From contig NC_010001.1 in NCBI RefSeq assembly GCF_000018685.1, positions 4,058,001 through 4,122,000 of the forward strand: 64,000 nt of DNA, given 5' to 3'. Of this stretch, positions 7,325-15,837 are shown one piece after another. Source of the stretch: Lachnoclostridium phytofermentans ISDg (lineage in GTDB: Bacteria; Bacillota; Clostridia; Lachnospirales; Lachnospiraceae). Every line of letters starts with the position of its first letter. Position 1 is the stretch's first letter. A model generated the notes under the pieces. That model was given only the letters and a program-made list of their open reading frames with translations. It ran no database searches and was not told the DNA's origin. Position numbers and translations under genes: made by a program.

Positions 7325-9127
7325 CTATTTATTAATGAGACGATATATAAAATCTACTATATTTTCATTTAAACTCTTAGAATATATTAATTCACGAACC
7401 ATAACAGGATTATCCGTAATGACATTATCAACACCTACATCGATCACTTTCTGTACACTACTCTCATTATTCACAGTCCAAGCATAGATTTCTTTCCCTT
7501 GACGGTGAATGTCATTTACCAATTTACTTGTTACAAAGGTAGCTTCAATGCTATAAACATCCGCATACTCCATGGTTAATAAGGAGCCGTATGCAACCGT
7601 TGTTATATAAACTGTTTTTATATCAGGTGCATATTCCTTCACCTGTTTTAAACAATCATAACTCATCGAGGCTACGACACAGTCACCCTCTACCTTATAC
7701 TTTTTAATCAAGTCAACAACATTCTTTTCAAAATCGACTTCATGACCACTTGGCTTAAGTTCAATATTTAATTTAATCTTACCCCTTGTCTCCTTAATTA
7801 CCTCTTCTAATGTAGATAATCTAACAGAAGAAAAGTCACTGTGAAACCAACTTCCAACGTCGATATCTTTAATCTCATCGTAGGTAACTTCCCATATATT
7901 TATATTTTTACCAGAGATTCGTTTCAAATTGGAATCATGCGCTACTACAATCACTCCATCCTTCGTCTGTTGAACATCAAGTTCTATATAATCCGCTCGT
8001 TGTTCTATTGCACTTTGGAATGCGGGCATGGTATTCTCTGGCGCTATACTAGAATTACCACGATGCGCGGACACCTGTGTATGTTCAAATAATTGTACAT
8101 TCCAATCAAAATTTTTATTGGTTACAACAGATACGTAGAAGACATTTATCACTGCAGCAACTAATACGCTAAATACTAATACCTTTTTCAACTTATGGAA
8201 TGTAATATCAGAAGAACGATAAGTTGGGATTTCCTCCCCTGCATATCTCTTTTGTTTATAATATAATGCACTGATAAATGCAAAAGATATAGCCACTGAA
8301 AAATTGGCAAACACGATTAATAGTAATAGTAGCACACCTGCAACAATAGCAAGTGTCATAGAATAGGCAATCGTTGAATTGGTTAACGATTTAATTACAA
8401 GAGCCACTGCACCAATGGAAAGAGAGGTAAATAGTAACACAATCAAAGTTATGGATATATTCCATACAATTAATCCTATGGCATGCTTAATATAACGTCC
8501 TTTATTCATTCGAAGGCTTTCTTTTCTTGCTTTTTTATAGTTACAACCTTCTAGTGTAAACGCATGAATACTAAAAATCCAGCGCAATGCAATAATAGCA
8601 AAAAGGATCATACATAAAATAAATAGTACCGAAAGCAACCGATTGTTGTTGATATAATCCATAATAAATTCTGGTATTTTGATACTTGAAATATAACCAG
8701 ACACTATCGCAAAATTCGTAATCGGGATAATAAATAAAACAAATACAACAATTAGTCCATTCCTTCTCCTAAATAATCGAAAAGCAGATCGATAGCCAGC
8801 CTGAAACATTTGTGCAACCGTCATCTTATTATTATGAAACGAAGCATGAAAACATTGAACTAAGGCAGTCATCTCAAATAAAGTAAATAATGTTACAGCC
8901 AATAAGACAATTAAGCTGATACCTATCGTTGTAGGCCTTCTTAGAAACTCGAAAAAATTATCATTAGTTAGATATTGTTCTCCCGAAAGCTTTAAGGCAA
9001 GATTTAACATACCAAGAAGCAATGGAGTAAATACAGTGGATCCAATTAATTTATAAAATAATTCAAATAGTAATACAGTTTTATAGTTCTTTTTTAACAA
9101 ACGAAATGCTAAGGTATATTTGTTCAC
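7325..9127 (-). CDS. membrane glycerophosphodiester phosphodiesterase
   Basis: 600 aa. The first 340 residues form a multi-helix membrane domain (about 7-8 segments) of the GDPD-associated type. The C-terminal catalytic GDPD domain starts near 350: the HRG triad at 355-357, PENT, IELDVQ near 381 and HD near 397 are the conserved active-site signatures. The enzyme should hydrolyse glycerophosphodiesters to glycerol-3-phosphate and an alcohol at the membrane, in lipid or teichoic-acid turnover. The start is GTG at 9127 behind GAAGGAAA. Only 12 bp separate it from the HAD gene upstream, so the two probably form an operon. No clear terminator is seen downstream. Confidence 0.88.
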   Translation of the reverse strand: MNKYTLAFRLLKKNYKTVLLFELFYKLIGSTVFTPLLLGMLNLALKLSGEQYLTNDNFFEFLRRPTTIGISLIVLLAVTLFTLFEMTALVQCFHASFHNNKMTVAQMFQAGYRSAFRLFRRRNGLIVVFVLFIIPITNFAIVSGYISSIKIPEFIMDYINNNRLLSVLFILCMILFAIIALRWIFSIHAFTLEGCNYKKARKESLRMNKGRYIKHAIGLIVWNISITLIVLLFTSLSIGAVALVIKSLTNSTIAYSMTLAIVAGVLLLLLIVFANFSVAISFAFISALYYKQKRYAGEEIPTYRSSDITFHKLKKVLVFSVLVAAVINVFYVSVVTNKNFDWNVQLFEHTQVSAHRGNSSIAPENTMPAFQSAIEQRADYIELDVQQTKDGVIVVAHDSNLKRISGKNINIWEVTYDEIKDIDVGSWFHSDFSSVRLSTLEEVIKETRGKIKLNIELKPSGHEVDFEKNVVDLIKKYKVEGDCVVASMSYDCLKQVKEYAPDIKTVYITTVAYGSLLTMEYADVYSIEATFVTSKLVNDIHRQGKEIYAWTVNNESSVQKVIDVGVDNVITDNPVMVRELIYSKSLNENIVDFIYRLINK

Positions 9128-9139
9128 AGGCGTTTCCTT

Positions 9140-9880
9140 CTAATTCTCAATAATTTCAGTTATGATACTTTCTATTTCCTTTGGCGAAGTTACAACATAG
9201 TCTGGTTTCACTACCCATGTGGAAGCATCTGAACCGCTGTAATTCACTCCAATTGTAATTATTTTCACAGTACTATTTGTGTTCTTTTCACTTAACTGTT
9301 CTAACAAGCACTTTTCTGCATTCTTAGCAAAAATAACATCTTCTGCATGATCTCCAATATAAATTAATACGGAATCTTCATAATCTACCCCTAGCTTCGA
9401 TAGACATTTTAAATATCCCGAAGGGTTCGGCTTTTGTTCATTAAAACCAACTTCGTCCACACCGATAATCACAGGAAAGAACGATGCTAGTCCATAGGAA
9501 TCTAAAGTATTTTCTATGTTTTTTGAACTATTTTGAGAGCATATTCCCTGGGCTTTTACTGGCAACCTTGGAATTATTTCAAGTAATCCCTGAAACAACT
9601 CTGCATTTAAATCATCCTGTAGCTGATAAGGACTCCAAAGCTTCCCTGCCTCTTCAATCTGTTCCATAGACAACCCATATGCATGTTCATATAATTCTTT
9701 CCAGTTCTTATATTTATAATTTGCTTTTTGATATTCATCAATTGAGGTTAGCGCTATCGGCATATGTTGCTCGATTTCAGGTATAAAGTGCTTTAATACC
9801 TCTTTTGTAACGCGTATATTTTTTTTAGTACTATCGACTAAAGTACCATCATAATCCCACAGTATCGCTGCTAATCTCAT
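9140..9880 (-). CDS. HAD-superfamily hydrolase
   Basis: 246 aa with HAD motif I DYDGT (residues 9-13), a cap region of about 60-75 residues, a motif-II-like Ser in CSQNSS, a Lys near NEQKPNPSGY and motif IV GDHAED. It is therefore likely an active phosphatase of the phosphoglycolate-phosphatase-like subgroup, substrate unknown. It lies directly upstream of the membrane GDPD gene; it might act on a product of that enzyme, but this is inference. The ATG at 9880 follows AAGGGGGAA. Confidence 0.8.
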   Translation of the reverse strand: MRLAAILWDYDGTLVDSTKKNIRVTKEVLKHFIPEIEQHMPIALTSIDEYQKANYKYKNWKELYEHAYGLSMEQIEEAGKLWSPYQLQDDLNAELFQGLLEIIPRLPVKAQGICSQNSSKNIENTLDSYGLASFFPVIIGVDEVGFNEQKPNPSGYLKCLSKLGVDYEDSVLIYIGDHAEDVIFAKNAEKCLLEQLSEKNTNSTVKIITIGVNYSGSDASTWVVKPDYVVTSPKEIESIITEIIEN

Positions 9881-10259
9881 ACTGATTCCCCCTTTTCCTT
9901 CTACTATAACTCAAGATAGTTCTTTAAGTTATCGATGTCTTCTTCCATACGTCTTCTTCAGTACGTTTCCTATCACAATGACCTTTTCTTCGATATATAA
10001 GAAAATACTTTTCCTTCCATAATCTTCACATACAACCATAATAACATGTTTCAAATGACTGTCAATGCTAATTATAAATCAAGGAGAAACAAATATGTGC
10101 TACAGGCATGGCAAATTCTCCATACCTCGAATCTCTGGATTATGCTGTTAGTATTTCGTCATATAAGAAATTGTATTATCCGACTTGATGAATTTCGCAC
10201 AAGTCCAGAAATGAAGATATTCTGTATTAAATGATTTCCCCATATTCTCCGCCAAATGT
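9881..10259. other. intergenic region, nothing recognised
   Basis: About 380 bp of AT-rich DNA between the HAD gene start and the remnant regulator. I see no supported gene, no strong hairpin and no clear repeat. It presumably holds the promoter of the HAD-GDPD unit. Confidence 0.5.
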
Positions 10260-10926
10260 TTATGTGATATATTTCTCTAGCATCGCTTCCAAACGTCTTT
10301 GTAACTCGACTCGAACATAATTAGGTTCTATGCAAGTTAACTTGTTTCCGAAACTCATTAGAATACCATAACCATAGTCATCGTCAATAAAATTAATCTT
10401 TAAAAACAAGACGGTGGGGCTCAATGCTGTGAAGTTTTTCTTGCCCCCTGTGTCCGTAGTAGGAAAAAGTTACTGTATGCTTTTGTTCCATTGCGGATTT
10501 AACAATATCCAATACCTTGTTTAAATCTTTACCTCTTATCCACGAGGATAGGTCAAAGAAAATTTGATCTGTTTTTACAGTTATATCATCCGCCAGTTCT
10601 TCAGATATAAAGCTTCTTAACTTAGCATGTGCTGTTGTAATATCTTTACCCGACAGCGCACTTTGAACAACTCCAAGTCCCATCAGCATTGTACTAATAT
10701 CATCTGCTGTAAAGATACCTTTTTCTATTTTATATTGTTCTATAATACTGATTCCTCCGCCGATACCAGAAGTGGTTAATATCGGAATCCCGGCTACATT
10801 AATTGCTTCAATATCCCGATAAATTGTTCGAAGCGATACCTCAAACATTTCTGCAAGCTCTTTTCCTGTTACTTTTTCCCTTTGTAAAAGTAGCATTACG
10901 ATTGCTAGCATTCGTTCAAACTTCAT
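10260..10926 (-). pseudogene. WYL-domain (YafY-type) regulator, internally deleted
   Basis: The first 177 codons encode an N-terminal winged HTH (VSLRTIYRDIEAI) and the start of a WYL domain up to EPHRLVFKD, where a stop follows. Immediately downstream in another frame comes DDYGYGILMSFGN, then EPNYVRVELQRRLEAML and a stop at 10260, which is the expected C-terminus of the same family. Full-length relatives are about 300 residues, so roughly 80-100 codons of the WYL domain and its C-terminal extension are missing, with a frameshift at the junction. The DNA-binding part is intact and might still be made. It is divergent from the S51 peptidase gene. Confidence 0.8.
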
Positions 10927-10956
10927 AATTACACCTTGTACTTTATTTTAATTGAC

Positions 10957-10972
10957 TGACATATAGATGTCA
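10957..10972. promoter_or_regulatory. inverted repeat, putative regulator operator
   Basis: TGACAT-ATAG-ATGTCA is a perfect 6-bp dyad with a 4-bp spacer, midway between the divergent broken regulator and the S51 peptidase gene. A TATAAT-like -10 for the peptidase gene lies about 12 bp further on. YafY/WYL-type regulators commonly control divergent neighbours through such dyads; assignment here is by position. Confidence 0.5.
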
Positions 10973-11020
10973 ACAATACTTGGTTATAATAGAAATAAAC
11001 CCAACAGGAGGATATTCGTA

Positions 11021-11635
11021 TTGAAAAAACTATTTTTATCTTCATCGTTTAAGGATGTTGCAAATTTGTTCCCAGAGTTCGCATCCAGCGATTTAACAGA
11101 AAAAACTGTAACCTTTATTCCCACTGCTGCATTACACGAAAAAATGAATTTCTACGTAAAGTCAGGCAGGAAAGCACTGGAGAAACTGGGGCTTAAAGTG
11201 GATGAACTGGAGATTTCCACAGCAACGCAATCTGATATATTAAGCAAACTGCAAAACAACGATTTTATTTATGTTTCTGGTGGAAATACCTTCTTTTTAC
11301 TTCAAGAGCTACGAAGAGTGGGAGCTGACAAAATAATTATGGAGCAAATCGAATCCGGGAAGATTTATATTGGTGAATCAGCTGGTTCAATGATTCTATC
11401 TCCCAATATTGAATATGTGAAAGATATGGACGATTACAAGAAGGCTAATGATTTAACTAACTTTAATGCCTTAAACATTATTGATTTTTATCCATTACCA
11501 CACTATAATTGTTTCCCATTTCAGAAAACAGTAGAAAAAATTATTTCTAAGTATAAAGACACTTTGGTTTTGACACCTATTAATAACTCTCAAGTAATAC
11601 TGATTAATGGTAGTGATATAAGAATTGGCGAATAA
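11021..11635 (+). CDS. peptidase S51 (dipeptidase E-like)
   Basis: 204-aa S51-family protein. The nucleophile elbow is GESAGS (residues about 119-124), preceded by YVSGGNTFFLL, a family landmark, and followed by a PHYN segment that may carry the catalytic His. Members cleave Asp-X or related dipeptides, or cyanophycin, in the cytoplasm; the exact substrate is open. I chose TTG at 11021 because AGGAGG lies 8-9 nt upstream and the protein then starts MKKLFLSSS; the ATG 18 codons earlier falls inside the promoter and operator region. Divergent from a remnant regulator that probably once controlled it. Confidence 0.8.
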   Translation: MKKLFLSSSFKDVANLFPEFASSDLTEKTVTFIPTAALHEKMNFYVKSGRKALEKLGLKVDELEISTATQSDILSKLQNNDFIYVSGGNTFFLLQELRRVGADKIIMEQIESGKIYIGESAGSMILSPNIEYVKDMDDYKKANDLTNFNALNIIDFYPLPHYNCFPFQKTVEKIISKYKDTLVLTPINNSQVILINGSDIRIGE

Positions 11636-11698
11636 GTGCGAAGTCACTTTGTCGCACCGAACCAGTAGGGTGAGTGTGCATCCCTCGGAGAGTTTTTG

Positions 11699-11733
11699 AT
11701 TTATAGGAAATTGTATTGTAATTTCCTATAAAT
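11699..11733 (+). terminator. hairpin after the S51 gene
   Basis: A perfect 13-bp stem (ATTTATAGGAAAT with its complement) and a 9-nt loop. No U-run follows on the plus strand, so it is a weak or Rho-independent-like terminator at best; it sits where convergent transcripts meet. Confidence 0.45.
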
Positions 11734-11760
11734 TAAAAAAGCACCCTCTTTCAGGGTGCC
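11734..11760 (-). terminator. terminator of the tRNA unit
   Basis: GCACCCT-GAAAG-AGGGTGC followed by TTTTTT on the minus strand, about 50 bp downstream of the tRNA-Thr gene. A textbook intrinsic terminator. Confidence 0.8.
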
Positions 11761-11808
11761 ACACTTTTACCTAACTGCTACAGCTATTAATTTTACTAAT
11801 TTTTTAAA

Positions 11809-11880
11809 GCCGTTAACCGGAATCGAACCGGTGACCTATTCATTACGAGTGAATCGCACTACCGACTGTGCTATAACGGC
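11809..11880 (-). tRNA. tRNA-Thr (anticodon CGT)
   Basis: 72 nt folding as a cloverleaf: acceptor GCCGTTA/TAACGGC, anticodon arm ATTCA-CTCGTAA-TGAAT giving anticodon CGU (reads ACG), and T-arm CCGGTTCGATTCCGG. CCA is not encoded. It is cotranscribed with the tRNA-Pro upstream. Confidence 0.92.
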
Positions 11881-11917
11881 ATAATATTTTGATATGATTT
11901 AAAATTAAACCTATCCT

Positions 11918-11990
11918 CGAGGCGACAAGATTCGAACTTGCGGCTTCTACGTCCCGAACGTAGCGCTCTACCAAACTGAGCCACGCCTCG
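11918..11990 (-). tRNA. tRNA-Pro (anticodon CGG)
   Basis: 73 nt: acceptor CGAGGCG/CGCCTCG, anticodon arm CTACG-TTCGGGA-CGTAG giving anticodon CGG (reads CCG), and T-loop GTTCGAATC. CCA is not encoded. First gene of a two-tRNA unit. Confidence 0.92.
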
Positions 11991-12038
11991 AATTGTGACT
12001 GTTGTATGTACAAGGAAAAAGAAGCAGGTCGCTATGAT

Positions 12039-12067
12039 ATTATGCTACAATTTATTTTAATTGTCAA
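12039..12067 (-). promoter_or_regulatory. promoter of the tRNA unit
   Basis: On the minus strand TTGACA (12067-12062), a 17-nt spacer and CATAAT (12044-12039), about 48 bp upstream of the tRNA-Pro gene. A consensus-strength sigma-A promoter. Confidence 0.75.
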
Positions 12068-12117
12068 GACCAAATAAAGGAAAATAATTCAATTAAATTA
12101 GCTATAACATTAGATGA

Positions 12118-12170
12118 AACCAAGGAAGATAGTATCTCAAAAAAGAACTTTTTGATCTATCTCCTTGGTT
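12118..12170 (-). terminator. terminator after the DegV pair
   Basis: ACCAAGGAGATAG pairs with CTATCTTCCTTGGT around an A/T-rich loop, followed by a short TTTCAT tail. It lies 35 bp beyond the stop of the DegV gene ending at 12205. Confidence 0.55.
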
Positions 12171-12204
12171 CACTCATGTAGTTAAATAATAACGTAAGTT
12201 TTAT

Positions 12205-13074
12205 TTATCGATGCTCTCCCATATAACAAATACCGATTGCACCAGGACCGGAATGAGCTCCAATACTTGGGCTTACTGTATTCACAATAATGTCGTCGGT
12301 ATGTAACTTTTCCTTTATGAGATTTACTAAGAAATTAGCATCCTCTTCGACATCTCCATGTACAACACAGATAACATTATTCTCGTTCTTATATTTTCCC
12401 ATGGTAGATAGCATATTATCCACTAATGTAGCTAGTGATTTCTTTCTTCCACGAGTAGTTCCATTCGATACAAGCTGACCTTCGTTGTTAACGACCAAAA
12501 TAGGCTTAATATTTATCATAGATCCTACAATAGCTGTTGCCTTAGAAACTCGACCACCTCTATGAAGATGATGTAAATCATCTACGGTAAATTGAACACA
12601 AAATTCTAATTTATGTTCTTCAATCCAGGCAGCTACTTCATCGATACTCTTGCCCTGCTCTCTCATCGCGGCAGCTTTCATTATAACCATACCTTGACCT
12701 AAGGATACATTCAAGGTATCAATAACAATAATCTTAGCGCCTTCATTTTCCTCACATACTTCTTTTGCACCTACCATAACATTGTTACAGCCACCACTAA
12801 GTGCAGATGAAAAACTAATATGAAGAACATCATACCCCTCACTAACATATTTCTGAAAGGTTTCGCGAATTACGGCAGGGTTACTTGCCATAGTTGTTGG
12901 CATAACACCTGCACGCATTTTATCATAGAATTCTTTCGCAGATAATAAATGGTCCTCCCCGTAAGTTATGCCTTCTAAATCATAATAATGAGAGATAATA
13001 CCAATATTTTTCTCTTTAATGTAGGATGGCAATAAATCCGAATTGGAATCTGTTGTAATGACAAACTCTTTCAT
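12205..13074 (-). CDS. DegV family fatty-acid-binding protein
   Basis: 289 aa, full length for DegV. The N-terminus (ITTDSNSDLLP), the SFSSALSGGCNN motif and the RGGRVSKATAIVGSMINIKPIL segment are family signatures; the latter lines the fatty-acid pocket. DegV/FakB proteins bind an acyl chain and present it to the kinase FakA for phosphorylation, feeding exogenous fatty acids into phospholipid. No fakA is visible in the window. It is the second of two adjacent DegV genes, 29 bp after the first, so probably one operon. The two paralogs may bind different acyl chains; that is inference. Confidence 0.88.
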   Translation of the reverse strand: MKEFVITTDSNSDLLPSYIKEKNIGIISHYYDLEGITYGEDHLLSAKEFYDKMRAGVMPTTMASNPAVIRETFQKYVSEGYDVLHISFSSALSGGCNNVMVGAKEVCEENEGAKIIVIDTLNVSLGQGMVIMKAAAMREQGKSIDEVAAWIEEHKLEFCVQFTVDDLHHLHRGGRVSKATAIVGSMINIKPILVVNNEGQLVSNGTTRGRKKSLATLVDNMLSTMGKYKNENNVICVVHGDVEEDANFLVNLIKEKLHTDDIIVNTVSPSIGAHSGPGAIGICYMGEHR

Positions 13075-13103
13075 TTGGTCCTATCCTTTCCTTTCTCTAC
13101 CGA

Positions 13104-13937
13104 TTAGTAACAAACAATGATGCCGCCTTCATTTGCATATAAGCTAGAAATACCGCCCGTGTTTGCTATAAAACATTTTGCAAAAGGAATACACTTCATA
13201 ATTTCTTCTTTTACAAATATTGCACGTTCAAAATTATTACAGTGTGAAATGCCAAGAACACGGTTCTTTGCATCAATCACATCCTCTTCCATATATTTTA
13301 CCATCTTTAGTAGTGCTTTTTCAATCCCACGAGCCTGATCAATTTTAACAATATTTCCATCATCAGCTCCCATAATAGGTTTAATATTGAGAGCACTACA
13401 AATAACTGCGGTTAAGTTACTTAATCTACCATTTTTTCTTAACGTATCTAAGGTCTCTAAAACAAACTTTGTTTTTAATCCATCACGGAACTCATTTACT
13501 TTAGATACTACTTCAGAGAAGGAAAATCCTTTTTCAATCAACTCTTGAATCTTCATTGCGATAAGGGTCTGGCCAACCGATGCAGATTTGGAATCAACCA
13601 CTTCGATGTTTTTATTTGGATGATCTTCTAAATATAACTTTTTAGCAAGTTCCGCACTATTATAGGATCCACTTAAACGAGAGGATAAGGTTACCACATA
13701 GATATCTTCTGCTTCATCAAAATGAGACATATAACTGTCTGGAGACGGACAGGATGATTTCGGACAATTCTTGCTATCGTTCATTTTCCGTAAAAAATCA
13801 ATCTGATTAAATGTCTCGTCGTCGATAATGTTTTCTTCTTCTATTTGAATGGACAATGCTACTTTTACAATATGTTCATCCTGTTGTAACTCCATTGGTA
13901 AATCAGTACAACTGTCGCATAAAATTTTATAAGACAT
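13104..13937 (-). CDS. DegV family fatty-acid-binding protein
   Basis: 277 aa. It shows CDSCTDLP at the N-terminus, TLSSRLSGSYNSA, and RKNGRLSNLTAVICSALNIKPIM, all at DegV positions. It is clearly divergent from its downstream neighbour, so an old duplication or independent acquisition. The predicted role is acyl-chain binding as FakB-like partner. The ATG at 13937 follows CAGGAGG; this is the promoter-proximal gene of the pair. Confidence 0.88.
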   Translation of the reverse strand: MSYKILCDSCTDLPMELQQDEHIVKVALSIQIEEENIIDDETFNQIDFLRKMNDSKNCPKSSCPSPDSYMSHFDEAEDIYVVTLSSRLSGSYNSAELAKKLYLEDHPNKNIEVVDSKSASVGQTLIAMKIQELIEKGFSFSEVVSKVNEFRDGLKTKFVLETLDTLRKNGRLSNLTAVICSALNIKPIMGADDGNIVKIDQARGIEKALLKMVKYMEEDVIDAKNRVLGISHCNNFERAIFVKEEIMKCIPFAKCFIANTGGISSLYANEGGIIVCY

Positions 13938-14136
13938 AATAGTCCTCCTGTCAATTGTAAATATTGTGATGATGTCTTTATCACGTAGTAATTATCTATC
14001 ACATAACGTAGTTTTAAATACTATATAATATCATATCATAGTTTTTTAATTTTGAAAAGTGAAAATTTTAAAAACAAAAAGTGATTTTATCTAAGTAAAT
14101 ACGCATCGCCTTGCAAAAAAAGGATGAGCAATCTAA

Positions 14137-14181
14137 ATAAAAAAAGCAATAGAAAGCCCGTTAATTTGCTTTCTATTGCTT
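14137..14181 (-). terminator. terminator of the phosphofructokinase gene
   Basis: AAGCAATAGAAAGC pairs perfectly with GCTTTCTATTGCTT and is followed by seven T on the minus strand. It lies about 84 bp beyond the stop. The rest of 13938-14264 is AT-rich without a gene. Confidence 0.85.
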
Positions 14182-14264
14182 ACTAAATGCTTTTAACAGA
14201 ACCATTTATTATTCTGGGTAAAAAAATGAACTCTATTCATTTTTTTATTATTTCCCTTGAAAGA

Positions 14265-15491
14265 TTACTCCTCACAATATAAATGTCTTGGAAGTCCCTC
14301 AACCATAATTGGAGTAAGTTCTGCCTGAATTAATGGTCTTGCATAATTAATGAAATCCTGTGTTACATAATAATTTGGAACGTCAATCCATTCCATAGGT
14401 ACACGTTTTTCTACGTTAGCAATTGCCTTTATGTCATAGATATCGGTAGTACACTGATATGGTTCATCACTAACACGTTTTAAGGTAATCATCTTGCCAG
14501 TCTCACCTTCATAAGCTGCTTTTACTGCTGCACCACCAACTTGGAATGCTTCTGAAATATCCGTACGTGATACGATATGAGAGGCACAACGTTGCAAGGT
14601 ACTAAATTCAATCGCACGTGCTTTACAGCCAAGCTCACCAGCCACTAAGTTAGCTAATACACGACCTGTACCAGAAAGCTGTTTATGCCCAAACGCATCG
14701 ACACTGCCATTTGCATCTCCGACCTCACAAACATATCTACCATCTGCAAGACGAACACCCTCTGAAACAGCAATCACTACGGACTTCTTACGCTTTTGAA
14801 TTTCATCCACTTTTTGTATAAAGTCTTTCGTATCAAATGGAACTTCCGGAAGAAGAATCATATCCGGTCCTTCGCAGTCTTCACTCTTAGCAAGAGCAGC
14901 TGCACCAGTTAACCACCCAGCATTTCTACCCATGATTTCTAAAATAGTAACGCTTTTAATATCATAAACTAATCCATCACGAATTACCTCTTTTGTAATT
15001 GAAGCAATGTATTTTGCCGCACTACCAAAACCAGGAGTATGATCCGTTGCAGCTAAGTCATTATCGATTGTTTTTGGTACGCCCATAAAACGAATGTGAC
15101 TTCCTGTCATTTCTGCATACTCAGATAATTTCTTGATAGTATCCATGGAATCATTACCACCAATATAGAAGAAATACTCAATGTTTAATTCATGAAGCTT
15201 TTGAAAGATGGTCTCATAAACTTCTTTGTTCACGGAAACTTCAGGAAGCTTATATCTGCATGAACCAAGATAAGAAGAAGGTGTACGCTTTAATAACTCG
15301 AGGTCGAGATTGCTCTTAATATGATCGGATAAGTCAACAATCTGCCCGTTAAGAAAGCCCTGAATACCATGTTGCATACCGTAGACTTTATTAGCCCCTC
15401 GATCCATTGCTGTTTTGTATACCCCCGCCAAACTTGAATTAATAACCGCTGTTGGTCCTCCAGACTGTCCAACAATGACATTGCCACTCAT
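14265..15491 (-). CDS. pfp: 6-phosphofructokinase, probably PPi-dependent
   Basis: 408 aa, longer than the 320-aa ATP-dependent bacterial PfkA. GQSGGPTAVIN lies at the N-terminus, GGNDSMDT at 111-118 and PKTIDND at 139-145. In ATP enzymes these are GGDGS and PGTIDND; the Asp after GGN and the Lys in PKTIDND are the established marks of pyrophosphate specificity. The reaction is fructose-6-phosphate to fructose-1,6-bisphosphate, reversible if PPi is used. The ATG follows GAGGAGG. It is monocistronic with its own terminator. The call pfp rests on motif residues only; ATP use cannot be excluded. Confidence 0.8.
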   Translation of the reverse strand: MSGNVIVGQSGGPTAVINSSLAGVYKTAMDRGANKVYGMQHGIQGFLNGQIVDLSDHIKSNLDLELLKRTPSSYLGSCRYKLPEVSVNKEVYETIFQKLHELNIEYFFYIGGNDSMDTIKKLSEYAEMTGSHIRFMGVPKTIDNDLAATDHTPGFGSAAKYIASITKEVIRDGLVYDIKSVTILEIMGRNAGWLTGAAALAKSEDCEGPDMILLPEVPFDTKDFIQKVDEIQKRKKSVVIAVSEGVRLADGRYVCEVGDANGSVDAFGHKQLSGTGRVLANLVAGELGCKARAIEFSTLQRCASHIVSRTDISEAFQVGGAAVKAAYEGETGKMITLKRVSDEPYQCTTDIYDIKAIANVEKRVPMEWIDVPNYYVTQDFINYARPLIQAELTPIMVEGLPRHLYCEE

Positions 15492-15760
15492 GTAATTGCC
15501 TCCTCATTTTTAGTTGTGTCCCATTTAGTTACCATAACGCCATGTATGGAATTTGCACTCTATGTACAAATTGCACAATTTTGCGCAATCGCGCTCACTA
15601 CGAGATTATAGCAGATGATTTTTGATAATACAATATTAAAAGGTGTTAAATAATAAACTTATCATGCACTTTTAACAAAAAACTATTCTAAATTTCACTC
15701 TTTTAACGATATTTAAGATATTTTTACCAAAAACTTGTTAACGATACGGACATAGAATTA

Positions 15761-15794
15761 GGGTCACGGATAGCAAAAATGCCAATTCGTAACC
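15761..15794 (-). terminator. weak terminator-like hairpin after the purine permease gene
   Basis: GGGTTACGAAT...GCA pairs imperfectly with TGC...ATCCGTGACCC, 44 bp beyond the permease stop, but the downstream tract is only moderately T-rich. The remaining part of 15492-15837 is the AT-rich upstream region of the phosphofructokinase gene. Confidence 0.4.
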
Positions 15795-15837
15795 CCATAA
15801 ATTCCTAATATTTAAAATATGGAACTGTAAATATTTC

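Noticed and set aside
10046..10234. 62-codon open frame on the plus strand
   Set aside because: No ribosome-binding site, no family-like composition, and it lies in AT-rich intergenic DNA.
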